A stretch of DNA of 64,000 bases. Source: Paenarthrobacter sp. GOM3 (GTDB lineage: Bacteria > Actinomycetota > Actinomycetes > Actinomycetales > Micrococcaceae). A program made the position numbers and the translations under genes. The stretch is taken from contig NZ_CP136562.1 in NCBI RefSeq assembly GCF_018215265.2, positions 4,278,001-4,342,000 of the forward strand, written 5' to 3'. The notes under the pieces are model-generated. The model was not told where the DNA came from. It worked only from the letters and a program-made list of their open reading frames with translations, and did no database searches. This document shows, one piece after another, positions 7,538 to 16,437 of the stretch; the first letter of the stretch is position 1, and each line of letters begins with the position of its first letter.

Positions 7538-8071
7538 ATGGCAGGAAATCTGGTAGCACGCTCCATCCACGACCTTACGGCCGCTGCGTGGTTCGGCGGC
7601 TCATTGATGGGGGCCATTGGTCTTAATGGGGCCGCCGCGGAAGCCAAAGATCCCACGGAGCGTACCCGGTTGTCGAGCAAGGGCTGGGGAAAGTGGGCTC
7701 CTGTGCAGACCGCAGCCTTCGCCGGGCACCTCGCATCGGACCTGGCAATCGCTTGGGAGAACAAGGGCAGGATCGCGAAGCAGGACAGCGTCGCCGCCAA
7801 CACCATCTATAAGACCGTGGTGACATTGGCCGGAGCTGCCGTCACCCTCTACGCAGGTGTCGTTGGCAAGAAGGTGGATGAGCTTTCCGAAGAAGGCGCA
7901 GAAGGAGCCACCGAGCCCCGCGCAGGTGCTTCCGATGAACTGAAGTCAGCCCAGAACCAGCTGAAGGCGCTGCAGTGGGCCATTCCCGCATTTGCAGCCT
8001 GGGTGATCATCCTCGGCGCCAAGCACGGTGAGATGCAGCGGCCCAAGAACATTTTGAAGGGCCTCCGCTAA
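7538..8071 (+). CDS. Predicted membrane protein of unknown function
   Basis: A 177-aa protein with about four hydrophobic segments: ~14-33 (TAAAWFGGSLMGAIGLNGAA), ~57-72, ~93-112 (VVTLAGAAVTLYAGVVG) and ~147-164 (WAIPAFAAWVIILGA). A charged Glu/Gly-rich loop (~113-135) separates the third and fourth. I do not recognise a named family. The gene has its own promoter-type motif, shared with two other genes in the window, and a long hairpin after the stop. It is divergent from the PaaX-type gene, so the regulator may control it. Confidence 0.65.
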   Translation: MAGNLVARSIHDLTAAAWFGGSLMGAIGLNGAAAEAKDPTERTRLSSKGWGKWAPVQTAAFAGHLASDLAIAWENKGRIAKQDSVAANTIYKTVVTLAGAAVTLYAGVVGKKVDELSEEGAEGATEPRAGASDELKSAQNQLKALQWAIPAFAAWVIILGAKHGEMQRPKNILKGLR

Positions 8072-8090
8072 GGGCTCCGCAGACCCCGCC

Positions 8091-8145
8091 GAGATGGCAT
8101 TTGATGACAATCCGGGGTCTCCCCATTGTCATTAGGTGCCATCTC
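8091..8145 (+). terminator. Long hairpin between convergent genes
   Basis: Arms 8091-8111 and 8125-8145 pair over 21 bp. The three non-Watson-Crick positions are all G-U in plus-strand RNA but A-C mismatches in the opposite transcript, so the structure favours termination of the membrane-protein mRNA. The right arm runs into the 3' end of the thioesterase gene. Confidence 0.65.
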
Positions 8146-8536
8146 GCGCGGTGATCCTGCGGACGAAGTGCTCCGGCCACGGTTGCGCTGAGGTGGTTCC
8201 GCTGGGTACGTGGACGGTGGTGACCGTCCCGAACGCCGCCACGTCACCGCCGTCGGACGTTACATCGAATGCCATGGTCAGCGAGGTCCGCCCCAGCGCG
8301 CTGACCCGCACCGTCGCGGTGATGCGCTGGCCGAACCACAGCTTGGCTTTGTAATTGATGACCTGCTGGACCCTGGGCGCGCTGGGGAAATAGTCCGGCA
8401 GGTCCAGGGACCGGAAAAGCTCAGCTTCGGCAGCTTCCACCCAGCGCAGGATGGCCGAATTGTGTTGGTGTCCGGAGGCGTCGGTGTCTACCCACTCCAC
8501 CGTTCGCTCGATGCACGCCTCCGGAAACCTGTCCAC
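8132..8536 (-). CDS. Hotdog-fold acyl-CoA thioesterase (4HBT family)
   Basis: A 134-aa single-hotdog thioesterase. The N-terminal VEWVDTDASGHQHNSAIL carries the conserved Asp/His region of 4-hydroxybenzoyl-CoA-type thioesterases. It is the last gene of the minus-strand aryl-CoA operon, 7 bp after the MFS gene. A natural inferred role is release of the CoA ester of the hydroxylated ring product (for example gentisyl-CoA to gentisate), or rescue of CoA trapped on dead-end esters. Confidence 0.82.
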   Translation of the reverse strand: MDRFPEACIERTVEWVDTDASGHQHNSAILRWVEAAEAELFRSLDLPDYFPSAPRVQQVINYKAKLWFGQRITATVRVSALGRTSLTMAFDVTSDGGDVAAFGTVTTVHVPSGTTSAQPWPEHFVRRITARDGT

Positions 8537-8543
8537 GATGCTC

Positions 8544-9902
8544 CTACCGGGCGCTTACTGCAACGTCGTCCGGGTCCACGCCCGCCTCGGCAACCGGCAC
8601 CTCGGGCTGCGGCTTTGGAATCAAGGCCACCGCTCCGGCTGCCAGTACCGCGATGCCGGCAAAGATCGCGAAGTTGGCCTCAAATGGCAGCTTCGAGCCG
8701 GCAATCCAGCCACCGATCAGGGGTCCGGAGATGGCACCAAGCCGGGCGAAACTGAGGGCCCAACCCGTTGCGGTGCCGCGGACCTTGGCGGGGTAGTAGT
8801 CGGCGATATAGCCGGTCAGGACCAGGGACGTGGAGATGGAACCGACGCCGGCGAATGCGACGAACAGCAGGTTGACCACCATGGTGTTGGGGAAGACCAA
8901 CAGCATGATGCCCAATCCGCCCAGGATGTAGAACACCACCAGGATGAGCTTCTTGCCGTACTTGTCCGCCGCCCGGCCCAGGAGCAGGCCACCGATCGCG
9001 GAAGCCAGGCTGAAGACCAGGAGGAACGTCAGCGACGAGCCGAGGTCGTAGCCGGCTTTCTTCATGATGCTCGGCAGCCACGTGTTCAGGCCGTAGACCA
9101 GCACCAGTCCGCAGAAGAGCGAGATCCAGAAGAACACCGTGGACCGCAGGTACTTCCGCGAAAACATGGTGGTGATCGTCTTCCACCACGGGTCGGCCTG
9201 CACGCCGGCCACAGGAGCCGCCTGGGCCACAGGCCGGTAGTCGCGGATGTCCAGTTTGGCTGCCAGCGCCTTGGCCTCAGCCCGCCGCCCCTTGGACTCA
9301 AGGTATTCGAGGGACTCGGGAAGGAACTTCCAAATGATGGGCAGCAGGACAACTGGTGCGGCACCGATCGCGATGACGGCGCGCCATCCACCCAGGGGAA
9401 GGACGAACAGGGCCGCAAGTGCCGCCGCCACGATGCCCAGCGAGTAGCCGGAATACATCAGGCCATAGTTGTAGGAGCGCTTGTTCGGAGCCGAGTACTC
9501 GATGGTCAGGGCCGCAGCTACCGGGATGACCCCGCCCATGCCCAGCCCGCCAATGAGGCGGAAGAGACCGAACAGTTCAGGGGTTGGAGCCCATGCCGCC
9601 CCAGCCTGGGTGATCGTGAAGATGACCATGGAGGCGAGGAGCATCTTCTTGCGGCCCACGAGGTCACTCAGGGTGCCGATGAAGAGTGCGCCAATAAGCA
9701 TGCCGATCAGGGCATATGATCCCAGGCCGCCCAGCGCGAGCGGCGAGAGATTCCATTCCTTGTTCTCCGCCAGTGCGGGAAGGACGGCTCCGAGTACGCC
9801 GACGTCGTAACCCTCGGCGAGGATCGCGATCCAGCAGCAGAACAACACCAGGCCGGTTGTTTTGGTGGGTACATTCCAGTCATTGACGGGTGCGGTTGCC
9901 AT
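8544..9902 (-). CDS. MFS aromatic acid:H+ symporter (AAHS family)
   Basis: A 452-aa transporter with 12 predicted membrane helices. Family marks are the first helix ILAEGYDVGVLGAVLPAL (the Asp in the GYD motif is needed in PcaK/BenK-type carriers), the helix 2-3 loop GTLSDLVGRKKML and the helix 8-9 loop GRAADKYGKKLIL. It lies 2 bp after the monooxygenase gene, within the aryl-CoA operon, so it probably imports the benzoate-type substrate that the ligase then activates. Salicylate, anthranilate or a related acid fits the context. Confidence 0.88.
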   Translation of the reverse strand: MATAPVNDWNVPTKTTGLVLFCCWIAILAEGYDVGVLGAVLPALAENKEWNLSPLALGGLGSYALIGMLIGALFIGTLSDLVGRKKMLLASMVIFTITQAGAAWAPTPELFGLFRLIGGLGMGGVIPVAAALTIEYSAPNKRSYNYGLMYSGYSLGIVAAALAALFVLPLGGWRAVIAIGAAPVVLLPIIWKFLPESLEYLESKGRRAEAKALAAKLDIRDYRPVAQAAPVAGVQADPWWKTITTMFSRKYLRSTVFFWISLFCGLVLVYGLNTWLPSIMKKAGYDLGSSLTFLLVFSLASAIGGLLLGRAADKYGKKLILVVFYILGGLGIMLLVFPNTMVVNLLFVAFAGVGSISTSLVLTGYIADYYPAKVRGTATGWALSFARLGAISGPLIGGWIAGSKLPFEANFAIFAGIAVLAAGAVALIPKPQPEVPVAEAGVDPDDVAVSAR

Positions 9903-9904
9903 GA

Positions 9905-12295
9905 CTACTTCACCAAGACCGATGCTGCGTCGGACCGGGGAGTCCAGCGAAGGTGTGTGGTGGCCTCTTCAATGTCCACTTCCTTGAGCAGCGACAGGCG
10001 GGGGCGGACGGCGTCGGTGCGTGAGCTCGGCGGCTTGCGGCGTCCGGCACGGAACTGCGGGATCCACTGGGCGCCCGGTCCCTGGTATTCCTGTTCAGCC
10101 GCAGCGTGCAGGGTCCACTGGGGATCGTAGAGGTGCGTGCGGCCGAGCGCGATGAGGTCCGCACGGCCGGCCAAGAGGATGGAATTGACGTCGTCGTAGC
10201 TGGAGATGGCGCCGACGGCGATGACCGCCACGCCTGCCGGGACAGCGACTTCCTGACGGATCCGGTCGGCGAACGGGGTCTGGTAACTGCGCCCGAACGC
10301 GGGCTTTTCTTCCTTGGCGACCTGGCCGGTGGAGACATCCAGCCCTGCAGCGCCGTGCTCGACGAATGCCTTGGCAATCGCCACGGAATCGTCGGACGTG
10401 TTCCCGCCCTCGATCCAGTCCGTCGCGGAGATGCGCACGGTCAGGGGCTTGCTGGCAGGCCAAGCCGCACGAACGGCGTCGAACACTTCCAGCGGGAACC
10501 GCATCCGGTTCTCCAGGCTGCCGCCGTATTCGTCGGTCCGCTTGTTGGACACCGGCGAAAGGAAGGAAGAGAGCAGGTAACCGTGCGCGGCGTGGATCTC
10601 CAGGAGGTCGAAGCCAGCCTGCTCGGCACGTTCGGCGGCGGCGACGAACTCCGCCTTGATCCCGTCCATCCCTGCACGATCCAGCTCGACGGGGGTCTGG
10701 TTCTCGGCGCTGTACGGCAAGGCAGAAGGGCCGACGGCGGTCCAGTTGCCGGAGTCGAGTGGCTGGTCGATGCCTTCCCACATGAGCTTGGTGGAGCCCT
10801 TGCGGCCGGAGTGGCCCAACTGGGCGCCGATCTTGGCGGTGGAACGGCCGTGCACGAAGTCCACGATCTCCTTCCAGCTATCGCGCTGGGCATCCGTGTA
10901 CAGTCCGCTGCAGCCCGGGGTGATCCGGCCGGTTTCGGAAACGCAGACCATTTCGGTCATGACCAGGCCGGCGCCGCCCAGGGCCTTGGAGCCGAGGTGG
11001 ACCTTGTGGAAGTCGCCGGGGATGCCGTCGACTGCGGAGTACATGTCCATCGGCGAGACCACAATGCGGTTCTTCAGCTCGAGGTCGCCGATGCGGAACG
11101 GCTGGAACATTGCCGGGGCTACCTCAGTGAGTCCCTGCGACGAAGCGAAGTCGCGGTCTACGGCGTCGGCGAACTCGGGGTCGCGAAGGCGCAGGTTTTC
11201 CTGGGTGATGCGGCGGCTGCGGGTGAGCAGGTTGAACGCGAACTGCGTGGGGTCCTGGTCCTTGTACTGGCCGATGCGCTCGAACCACTCCAGCGATGCC
11301 TGGGCGGCACGCTGCGTGGAAGCGACCACGGGACGGCGTTCGGCTTCGTAGGCTTCCAAGGCTTCCTGCACCGTGGGGTGCTCGTGCAGGCACGCAGCCA
11401 GGGCCAGGGAGTCCTCCATGGCCAGCTTGGTGCCGGAGCCGATGGAGAAGTGCGCCGTGTGCGCCGCGTCGCCAAGGAGGACCACATTGTTGTGGCGCCA
11501 GCTTTCGTTGCGCACCGTGGTGAAGTTGATCCACTTGGAGTTGTTGGTCAGGACCTCGTAGCCGTTCAGTTCCTCGGCGAAAATCTCGCGGATCCTGGCA
11601 ATGGCCTTCTCGTCCGAGACGCCTGGAGGGAAGACCTCGTTGGCGGTCTCGTCGAAGCCTGCCGCGCGCCACACGTCCTGGTGCATTTCCACGATGAAGG
11701 TGGAGCCCTCATCCGAGTAGGGGTAACCGTGGATCTGCATGACACCCCACTCGGTTTCCTTCACGAAGAACTTGAAGGCCTCGAACACCTGGTCCGTGCC
11801 CAGCCACATGAACTTGTTGGTCCGCGGGTCCAGGTCCGGCTTGAAGGAGTCGGCGTATTTGGCGCGGATCTGGGAATTGATGCCGTCCGCGGCAAGCACC
11901 AGGTCGTAGTTGGCTTCAAGTTCTTCGACGGGCGGGGCAAGGGTGCTGAAGCGCACGTCGACATTCAGCTCGATGCAGCGACGCTGCAGCAACTCGAGCA
12001 GTTCCTTGCGGCTCATGGCAGCGAAACCCTGGCCACCAACGGTGATCATCTCGTTGCGGAAGTGGATGTCGATATCGGACCAGCGGGCGAAGCGGCGGCT
12101 CATGTACTCGGCCACCACGGGATCGGCGTTGCCGATGCCACCGAGCGTCTCATCGGAAAAGACGACGCCGAAACCAAAGGTGTCGCTCGCTGCGTTGCGT
12201 TCCCAGAGGGTGATGTCGTGTGACGGGTCCAACTGCTTCATCAGTGCTGCGAAGTACAGGCCGCCTGGCCCGCCTCCAACGATGGCGATTTTCAT
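9905..12295 (-). CDS. Bifunctional aryl-CoA monooxygenase / OYE-type reductase (salicylyl-CoA 5-hydroxylase or 2-aminobenzoyl-CoA type)
   Basis: A 796-aa fusion. Residues 1-~390 are a group-A flavin monooxygenase: FAD motif IVGGGPGGLYFAALMK at the N-terminus and GDAAHTAHFSIGSGTKLAME for the FAD ribityl site. Residues ~396-765 are an old-yellow-enzyme TIM barrel (FRIGDLELKNRIVVSPMDMY; EIHAAHGYLLSSFLSP; TDEYGGSLENR). The same architecture is known from 2-aminobenzoyl-CoA monooxygenase/reductase and from proteins annotated salicylyl-CoA 5-hydroxylase/oxidoreductase. It hydroxylates, and perhaps also reduces, the CoA-bound ring. Ribosome site aaggag precedes the ATG; the ligase lies 14 bp upstream. 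Sequence alone does not decide between a hydroxy and an amino substrate. Confidence 0.87.
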   Translation of the reverse strand: MKIAIVGGGPGGLYFAALMKQLDPSHDITLWERNAASDTFGFGVVFSDETLGGIGNADPVVAEYMSRRFARWSDIDIHFRNEMITVGGQGFAAMSRKELLELLQRRCIELNVDVRFSTLAPPVEELEANYDLVLAADGINSQIRAKYADSFKPDLDPRTNKFMWLGTDQVFEAFKFFVKETEWGVMQIHGYPYSDEGSTFIVEMHQDVWRAAGFDETANEVFPPGVSDEKAIARIREIFAEELNGYEVLTNNSKWINFTTVRNESWRHNNVVLLGDAAHTAHFSIGSGTKLAMEDSLALAACLHEHPTVQEALEAYEAERRPVVASTQRAAQASLEWFERIGQYKDQDPTQFAFNLLTRSRRITQENLRLRDPEFADAVDRDFASSQGLTEVAPAMFQPFRIGDLELKNRIVVSPMDMYSAVDGIPGDFHKVHLGSKALGGAGLVMTEMVCVSETGRITPGCSGLYTDAQRDSWKEIVDFVHGRSTAKIGAQLGHSGRKGSTKLMWEGIDQPLDSGNWTAVGPSALPYSAENQTPVELDRAGMDGIKAEFVAAAERAEQAGFDLLEIHAAHGYLLSSFLSPVSNKRTDEYGGSLENRMRFPLEVFDAVRAAWPASKPLTVRISATDWIEGGNTSDDSVAIAKAFVEHGAAGLDVSTGQVAKEEKPAFGRSYQTPFADRIRQEVAVPAGVAVIAVGAISSYDDVNSILLAGRADLIALGRTHLYDPQWTLHAAAEQEYQGPGAQWIPQFRAGRRKPPSSRTDAVRPRLSLLKEVDIEEATTHLRWTPRSDAASVLVK

Positions 12296-12309
12296 GGTGA
12301 TGCTCCTTC

Positions 12310-14004
12310 TCAGGCGTGGCCCTGGCCGGCGGGGGTAAGTTGTACGGTTTCGCTCGCGTTCCCGGCGGCGTCCTTTGGGACGAGGCCGTCACGGAGCTTG
12401 AAGTGCTGGAGTTTTCCGCTGGGATTGCGCGGGAGTTCGGTGACGAAACGGACATCGCGCGGGTACTTGTACGGTGCGATGGCCTGCTTCACGAAGTCCT
12501 GGATTTCCTTGCGCTTGGCGGCGTCTCCTTCGACGCCGTCGCGGAGGACCACAAACGCGCAGACGATGCTGCCGCGCTCCTCGTCCGGAATTCCGATGAC
12601 CGCGTTTTCCACCACATCCGGGTGTTGGTCGATGGCGGTTTCAACCTCCGGCGCGCCGATGTTGTAGCCGGAGGAGACGATCATGTTGTCCGAACGGGCC
12701 TGGTAGGTAAAGTACCCGTCCGCGTCCATGGCGAAGGTGTCACCTGTGACGTTCCAGCCACGGACCACGTAGTTCGCCTGGCGAGGGTCATCCAGGTAGC
12801 GGCAACCCGTTGGACCAATCACGGCCAGCCGTCCGATGTTGCCGGGGCCAAGTTCGTTGCCGTCGTTGTCAAGGATGGTGGCCCGGAAACCCGGTACGGC
12901 GCGGCCCGTGGTGCCGGGGCGGATGTCCTCGCCCGCTGCGGAAATGAAGACGTGCAGCATTTCCGTGGCACCGATTCCGTTGACCAGCCGCAGTCCCGTC
13001 GCCTCGCGGACGGCTTCCCAGGTTTCCTTGGAAAGGTGCTCCCCGGCGGAGACCGCAATGCGCAGGCCGCGGAGGAGGTCCCCACGCTTCTCCTTCAGGA
13101 TGGCCCGGTAGGCCGTGGGGGCGGTAAAGAGGATGGTAGCTCCGGCCTTCGATGCATGCTCGGCCAGTTCCACGGGTCCGGCTTTCTCGGTCAGGAGCGA
13201 TGACGCGCCAAACCGCAGCGGGAAGACCACCAATCCCCCGAGCCCAAAGGTGAAGGCCAGCGGAGGTGAACCAGCGAAGACGTCGTCCGCGGTGGGCTGC
13301 AGGATGTACCGGGCGAAGGTGTCGGCGTTGGCCAGGATGTCCCGGTGGAAGTGCATGGTCACCTTCGGCACACCCGTGGTGCCCGACGTCGGACCCAACA
13401 GGGCAACGTCGTCAGCGGCCGTGTCCACAGCCGTGAACTTCCCACTCTTGTGCCCGCAGCGGGAGGCGAGGTCGCCGTCGTCGTCGAACCCGTTGCCGGC
13501 TCCGTACGTCAGGACGGTGACGTCATCCCCGGCGGCGATCGCGAGCTCATCCACGAACCGGTGGTCCGAAATGGCTACCACCGGCTTAGTGAGCTGGATG
13601 AGCGTGGAGACCTCGGAGGAGCGCAGCATGGGCATGGTGGTCACCACCACGGCGCCTGCCTTCAGGACACCGAGCCAGGCAGCAACAATCCACGGGTTGT
13701 TCGGACCGCGGAGGAGAACACGGTTGCCGGGTACAACTCCGAGGTCTTCGGTGAGGACCTGCGCAACCTGGTTGGAACGCGTCTGGAGCTGACCGTAGGT
13801 CCAGACTGTGCCGTCGGGGGTCCACAGGGCGGGACGGTCTGCGCCGTGCTGGTCGACAGCATCGTCGATCAGCACCGCGGCAGCGTTGAGCCGCTCCGGG
13901 TAGTGGAGTTCGGGGAGGGTGAATTCAAGCGCCGGCCAGGTGTCGGCGGGCGGCAGGTGGTCGCGGGTGAACGTGTCCACGTGGGCCGATGGCGTCATGC
14001 TCAT
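12310..14004 (-). CDS. Aryl-CoA ligase (benzoate/2-aminobenzoate-CoA ligase family)
   Basis: A 564-aa adenylate-forming enzyme. The ATG at 14004 is chosen because aaagga precedes it; an open frame reaches further but has no coding character. Motifs: phosphate-binding LLGPTSGTTGVPK, the adenylate site VNGIGATEML, GYFTYQARSDNMI of the hinge, and the C-terminal catalytic Lys in NPSGKLQHF. It would convert an aromatic acid, ATP and CoA into aryl-CoA, the substrate of the monooxygenase encoded directly downstream. The close benzoate-CoA-ligase resemblance makes it the entry enzyme of the operon. Confidence 0.88.
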   Translation of the reverse strand: MSMTPSAHVDTFTRDHLPPADTWPALEFTLPELHYPERLNAAAVLIDDAVDQHGADRPALWTPDGTVWTYGQLQTRSNQVAQVLTEDLGVVPGNRVLLRGPNNPWIVAAWLGVLKAGAVVVTTMPMLRSSEVSTLIQLTKPVVAISDHRFVDELAIAAGDDVTVLTYGAGNGFDDDGDLASRCGHKSGKFTAVDTAADDVALLGPTSGTTGVPKVTMHFHRDILANADTFARYILQPTADDVFAGSPPLAFTFGLGGLVVFPLRFGASSLLTEKAGPVELAEHASKAGATILFTAPTAYRAILKEKRGDLLRGLRIAVSAGEHLSKETWEAVREATGLRLVNGIGATEMLHVFISAAGEDIRPGTTGRAVPGFRATILDNDGNELGPGNIGRLAVIGPTGCRYLDDPRQANYVVRGWNVTGDTFAMDADGYFTYQARSDNMIVSSGYNIGAPEVETAIDQHPDVVENAVIGIPDEERGSIVCAFVVLRDGVEGDAAKRKEIQDFVKQAIAPYKYPRDVRFVTELPRNPSGKLQHFKLRDGLVPKDAAGNASETVQLTPAGQGHA

Positions 14005-14060
14005 GGCCGTTCCTTTCAGTGGTGCGTCGTTGAAGCGGATGAATGGTGGGGGAAAGTTGT

Positions 14061-14933
14061 TCAGGCACCGGCCCGGATCATGCCCTCTTGGGCAACCGTG
14101 GCGAGGAGCCTTCCTTGCCGATCGAAGAAGCGACCCATGGCCAAACCCCGGTTGCTTTGTCCGGAGATGGCTTCCTGGGCGTAAAGGATCCAGTCGTCGG
14201 CGCGGCCGTCGCGGTGGAACCACATTGAGTGGTCCAGGCTGGCGGTGGCGAGTCCTGGGCTGGACCAGTTGAGTCCATTGACGCGAAGCAGGGGCTCCAA
14301 GATGGTGTAATCGCAGACGTAGGCGAGGGCCGTGCGGTGGAGGTCGGCGTCGTCGGGCAGTGCGTCGAAGGCCTTGATCCAAATGGCTTGCTGGGGCACC
14401 GCACCGCCTTCGAGTTCTACATATACGGGACCGGGAATATGCCGCATGTCGAAACTTCGACCCGTGGACCAATAGTCTGCGGCCGGACCGTCAATCCCGT
14501 CCAGCACTTCCGCCGCAGACCGCAGCGATTCAGGCTCGACGGCGGCAGGCGCCTCGGGCTGGAAGTCCGGTCCGTCCTCGGGAACCTGGAAGGATCCCAT
14601 CGCGGCATATACGGGCTTGCCGTTCTGGAAGCCACGCACCGTGCGGGTGGAGTACCCGCGCCCGTCCCGCAAACGTTCCACCTCGTACCGGACACTGGAA
14701 CCGATATCCACCGGACGCATGAAGTAGCTGTGCATCGAGTGCAGGGTCCTGTCAGCGTCAACGGACCGCATCATTGCGGCCGCTGCTTGTGCCACCATGT
14801 CTCCACCGTAGGCTTTTGGCCACGGCACGTACTGGGTGGTTGCTTCGTAGGCTTCGTCGAAGACCTGCGGCTCGGTGGCGGTCAGTTCAACCGCCTTCAG
14901 GAACGTCTCCGACGTCAGGGTTCCGGTGATCAT
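14061..14933 (-). CDS. Acyl-CoA thioesterase II (TesB family)
   Basis: A 290-aa double-hotdog thioesterase. Conserved segments include VFDEAYEATTQYVPWPKAYG, GGDMVAQAAAAMMRSV, HSMHSYFMRPVD, YVCDYTIL with the active-site Asp, SLDHSMWFHRD, and ATVAQEGMIR with the Gln of the catalytic network. Length fits the family. It sits between the cupin (3-bp gap) and the ligase, so it is co-expressed with the aryl-CoA genes. It is the second thioesterase of this operon; one may act on the ring-hydroxylated CoA ester, the other on a ring-cleaved intermediate. Confidence 0.88.
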   Translation of the reverse strand: MITGTLTSETFLKAVELTATEPQVFDEAYEATTQYVPWPKAYGGDMVAQAAAAMMRSVDADRTLHSMHSYFMRPVDIGSSVRYEVERLRDGRGYSTRTVRGFQNGKPVYAAMGSFQVPEDGPDFQPEAPAAVEPESLRSAAEVLDGIDGPAADYWSTGRSFDMRHIPGPVYVELEGGAVPQQAIWIKAFDALPDDADLHRTALAYVCDYTILEPLLRVNGLNWSSPGLATASLDHSMWFHRDGRADDWILYAQEAISGQSNRGLAMGRFFDRQGRLLATVAQEGMIRAGA

Positions 14934-14936
14934 GGC

Positions 14937-15419
14937 TTAGGCCCGGCGGTAGTCTGCGAGGGTTTCGTCGGCGACGTCTTCGAGATTGACCACGAGGTTT
15001 TCCGGGGTGCGGGCCGTCAACCAGACGAGTTCTTCCGTGATGGACATGTTGGCTTCAACGTGGGGCATGAACGGCGGCACGAACACCCAGTCGCCGGCCT
15101 TCATGTCGATGAACTCCGAGTAGTTCTCGCCAAAGTAGATCCGGCCATGGCCACGGAGCACGTAGCCGCCGGTCTCGGCCTCGCCGTGGTGGTGCGGCAG
15201 GCTCCGGTACCCGGGCGTGTTGGACACCTGGCCGAACCAGATCTTGGTTGCCGGGGTGTGCTGGATGCTGACACCCGAAACACGGATGCAGTCACCGGAC
15301 TGGGCAGTATTGGTGTCTTCAGCTCCGGAGCGGGTGACGACCGGAACAACCTTGCCATCAGGCTGGGCGTAGATGGAGTTGTCGCCTTCGAGGACGTATT
15401 CAGTGGCGGTCTGGCTCAT
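14937..15419 (-). CDS. Cupin-domain protein, candidate ring-cleaving or isomerising enzyme
   Basis: A 160-aa single cupin. The ATG at 15419 follows aaggagag; sequence upstream is not coding-like. The metal site is intact: HHHGEAETGGYVLRGHGRI (cupin motif 1, His-His-Glu) and GDWVFVPPFMPHVEANM (motif 2 His). Gentisate 1,2-dioxygenases are usually about 350 aa with two cupins, so this is not a standard one. Still, its place between the FAH-type hydrolase and the CoA genes suggests it acts on the hydroxylated ring or on a ring-cleavage product. It may also be a metal-dependent accessory protein. Confidence 0.7.
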   Translation of the reverse strand: MSQTATEYVLEGDNSIYAQPDGKVVPVVTRSGAEDTNTAQSGDCIRVSGVSIQHTPATKIWFGQVSNTPGYRSLPHHHGEAETGGYVLRGHGRIYFGENYSEFIDMKAGDWVFVPPFMPHVEANMSITEELVWLTARTPENLVVNLEDVADETLADYRRA

Positions 15420-15444
15420 GGGTCTCTCCTTTGAATGGTTGGTA

Positions 15445-16299
15445 TCAGGCGTTTGCGCCGACGGGTGCATGGATCCGGAACTGGTTCTCCAGCCGGCCAA
15501 TCCCATCGATTTCGGTGGTGAGCACGTCACCGTCCTGGAGGAAGCGCGGCGGAGTCATTCCCATGCCCACTCCCCCGGGGGTTCCCGTGAGGACGAGGTC
15601 GCCAGGGCGCAGGATGGTGAACTGCGAGATATAGGACAGGAGTTGCGCGGGGCCGAACACCAAGGTGCTGGTGTTGCCGTTTTGGACGAGCTCGCCGTTG
15701 ACGTAGCCCCTGACCTGGAAGTGTTCACCCGCCTCGTCCGCGGTGACCAGGACCGGGCCCACCGGAGTGGTTCCGTCCCAGGCCTTGCCCTGGAACCACT
15801 GCAGCGTCCGGTTTTGCCAGTCGCGCATGGAAACGTCGTTCGCCACCGTGTACCCGGCGATGCCCTGCCGGGCTTGGTCCTCATCCGCATGGAACAGTTC
15901 AGAGCCAACGACGACGGCGAGCTCAGCTTCCCAGTCGACGCGGCCACTGCCGTGGACTTCTACAGCGTCGGTGGCGCCCACCAGGGTGTCCGCGTACTTG
16001 GCGAACAAAGTGGGGAACTCGGGGAGTTCGCGGCCCATTTCCTGGATGTGGTCACCGTAGTTCAGGCCGCAGCAAATCACTTTGCCGGCCCGGGGGAGGA
16101 TCGGCGCAAGGTCGGCATCGGCTGACTGAATCACAGTCTGCTCCTTCGAGGCCGCGGCATCCTCCACCACGGACCGCCACTCAGGCTGGGCCAGGAGTGC
16201 CCCGACGTCAGTGGCCGGCAACGCGAGGTAAGAGTCGGCGCCCGTGGCGAGTGCCGCCGTCGTACCTCCGTTTGCCGTGCGCAGGGTGGCGAGTTTCAT
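15445..16299 (-). CDS. Fumarylacetoacetate hydrolase-family protein
   Basis: A 284-aa protein; the ATG at 16299 has gaaggga before it. The C-terminal FAH domain shows the metal-binding DWEAELAVVVGSEL, GYTVANDVSMRDWQ, and LRPGDLVLTGTPGGVGMGM. Members hydrolyse or isomerise beta-diketo acids from ring cleavage (fumarylpyruvate, maleylpyruvate) or decarboxylate related compounds. It is the first gene of the minus-strand aryl-CoA operon, divergent from the Rid gene, and so supports a ring-cleavage route ending in central metabolites. Confidence 0.85.
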   Translation of the reverse strand: MKLATLRTANGGTTAALATGADSYLALPATDVGALLAQPEWRSVVEDAAASKEQTVIQSADADLAPILPRAGKVICCGLNYGDHIQEMGRELPEFPTLFAKYADTLVGATDAVEVHGSGRVDWEAELAVVVGSELFHADEDQARQGIAGYTVANDVSMRDWQNRTLQWFQGKAWDGTTPVGPVLVTADEAGEHFQVRGYVNGELVQNGNTSTLVFGPAQLLSYISQFTILRPGDLVLTGTPGGVGMGMTPPRFLQDGDVLTTEIDGIGRLENQFRIHAPVGANA

Positions 16300-16322
16300 G
16301 TGCTGGGTTCCCTTCGAGTTTT

Positions 16323-16354
16323 TGTGATGTGTCGACTTTTTTACGATCGTCACA
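16323..16354. promoter_or_regulatory. Candidate operator between FAH and Rid genes
   Basis: TGTGA at 16323-16327 and TCACA at 16350-16354 form an inverted pair 22 bp apart, with a T-run between. It lies in the shared promoter region of the aryl-CoA operon and the divergent Rid gene. The binding protein is not known; the PaaX-type regulator is one candidate. Confidence 0.4.
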
Positions 16355-16437
16355 TATGCTCAACGTAGCACGAGAGAAATGATCTGCACAGAGGCTTTCC
16401 AAAAGTTTTTGCAGCTGCCACAACGAGGAGGAACAGC

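Noticed and set aside
10106..12223. A long plus-strand open frame (about 700 codons) opposite the monooxygenase/reductase gene
   Set aside because: It is the antisense shadow of a high-GC gene; it has no family motifs or ribosome site, while the minus strand has clear FAD and OYE motifs.
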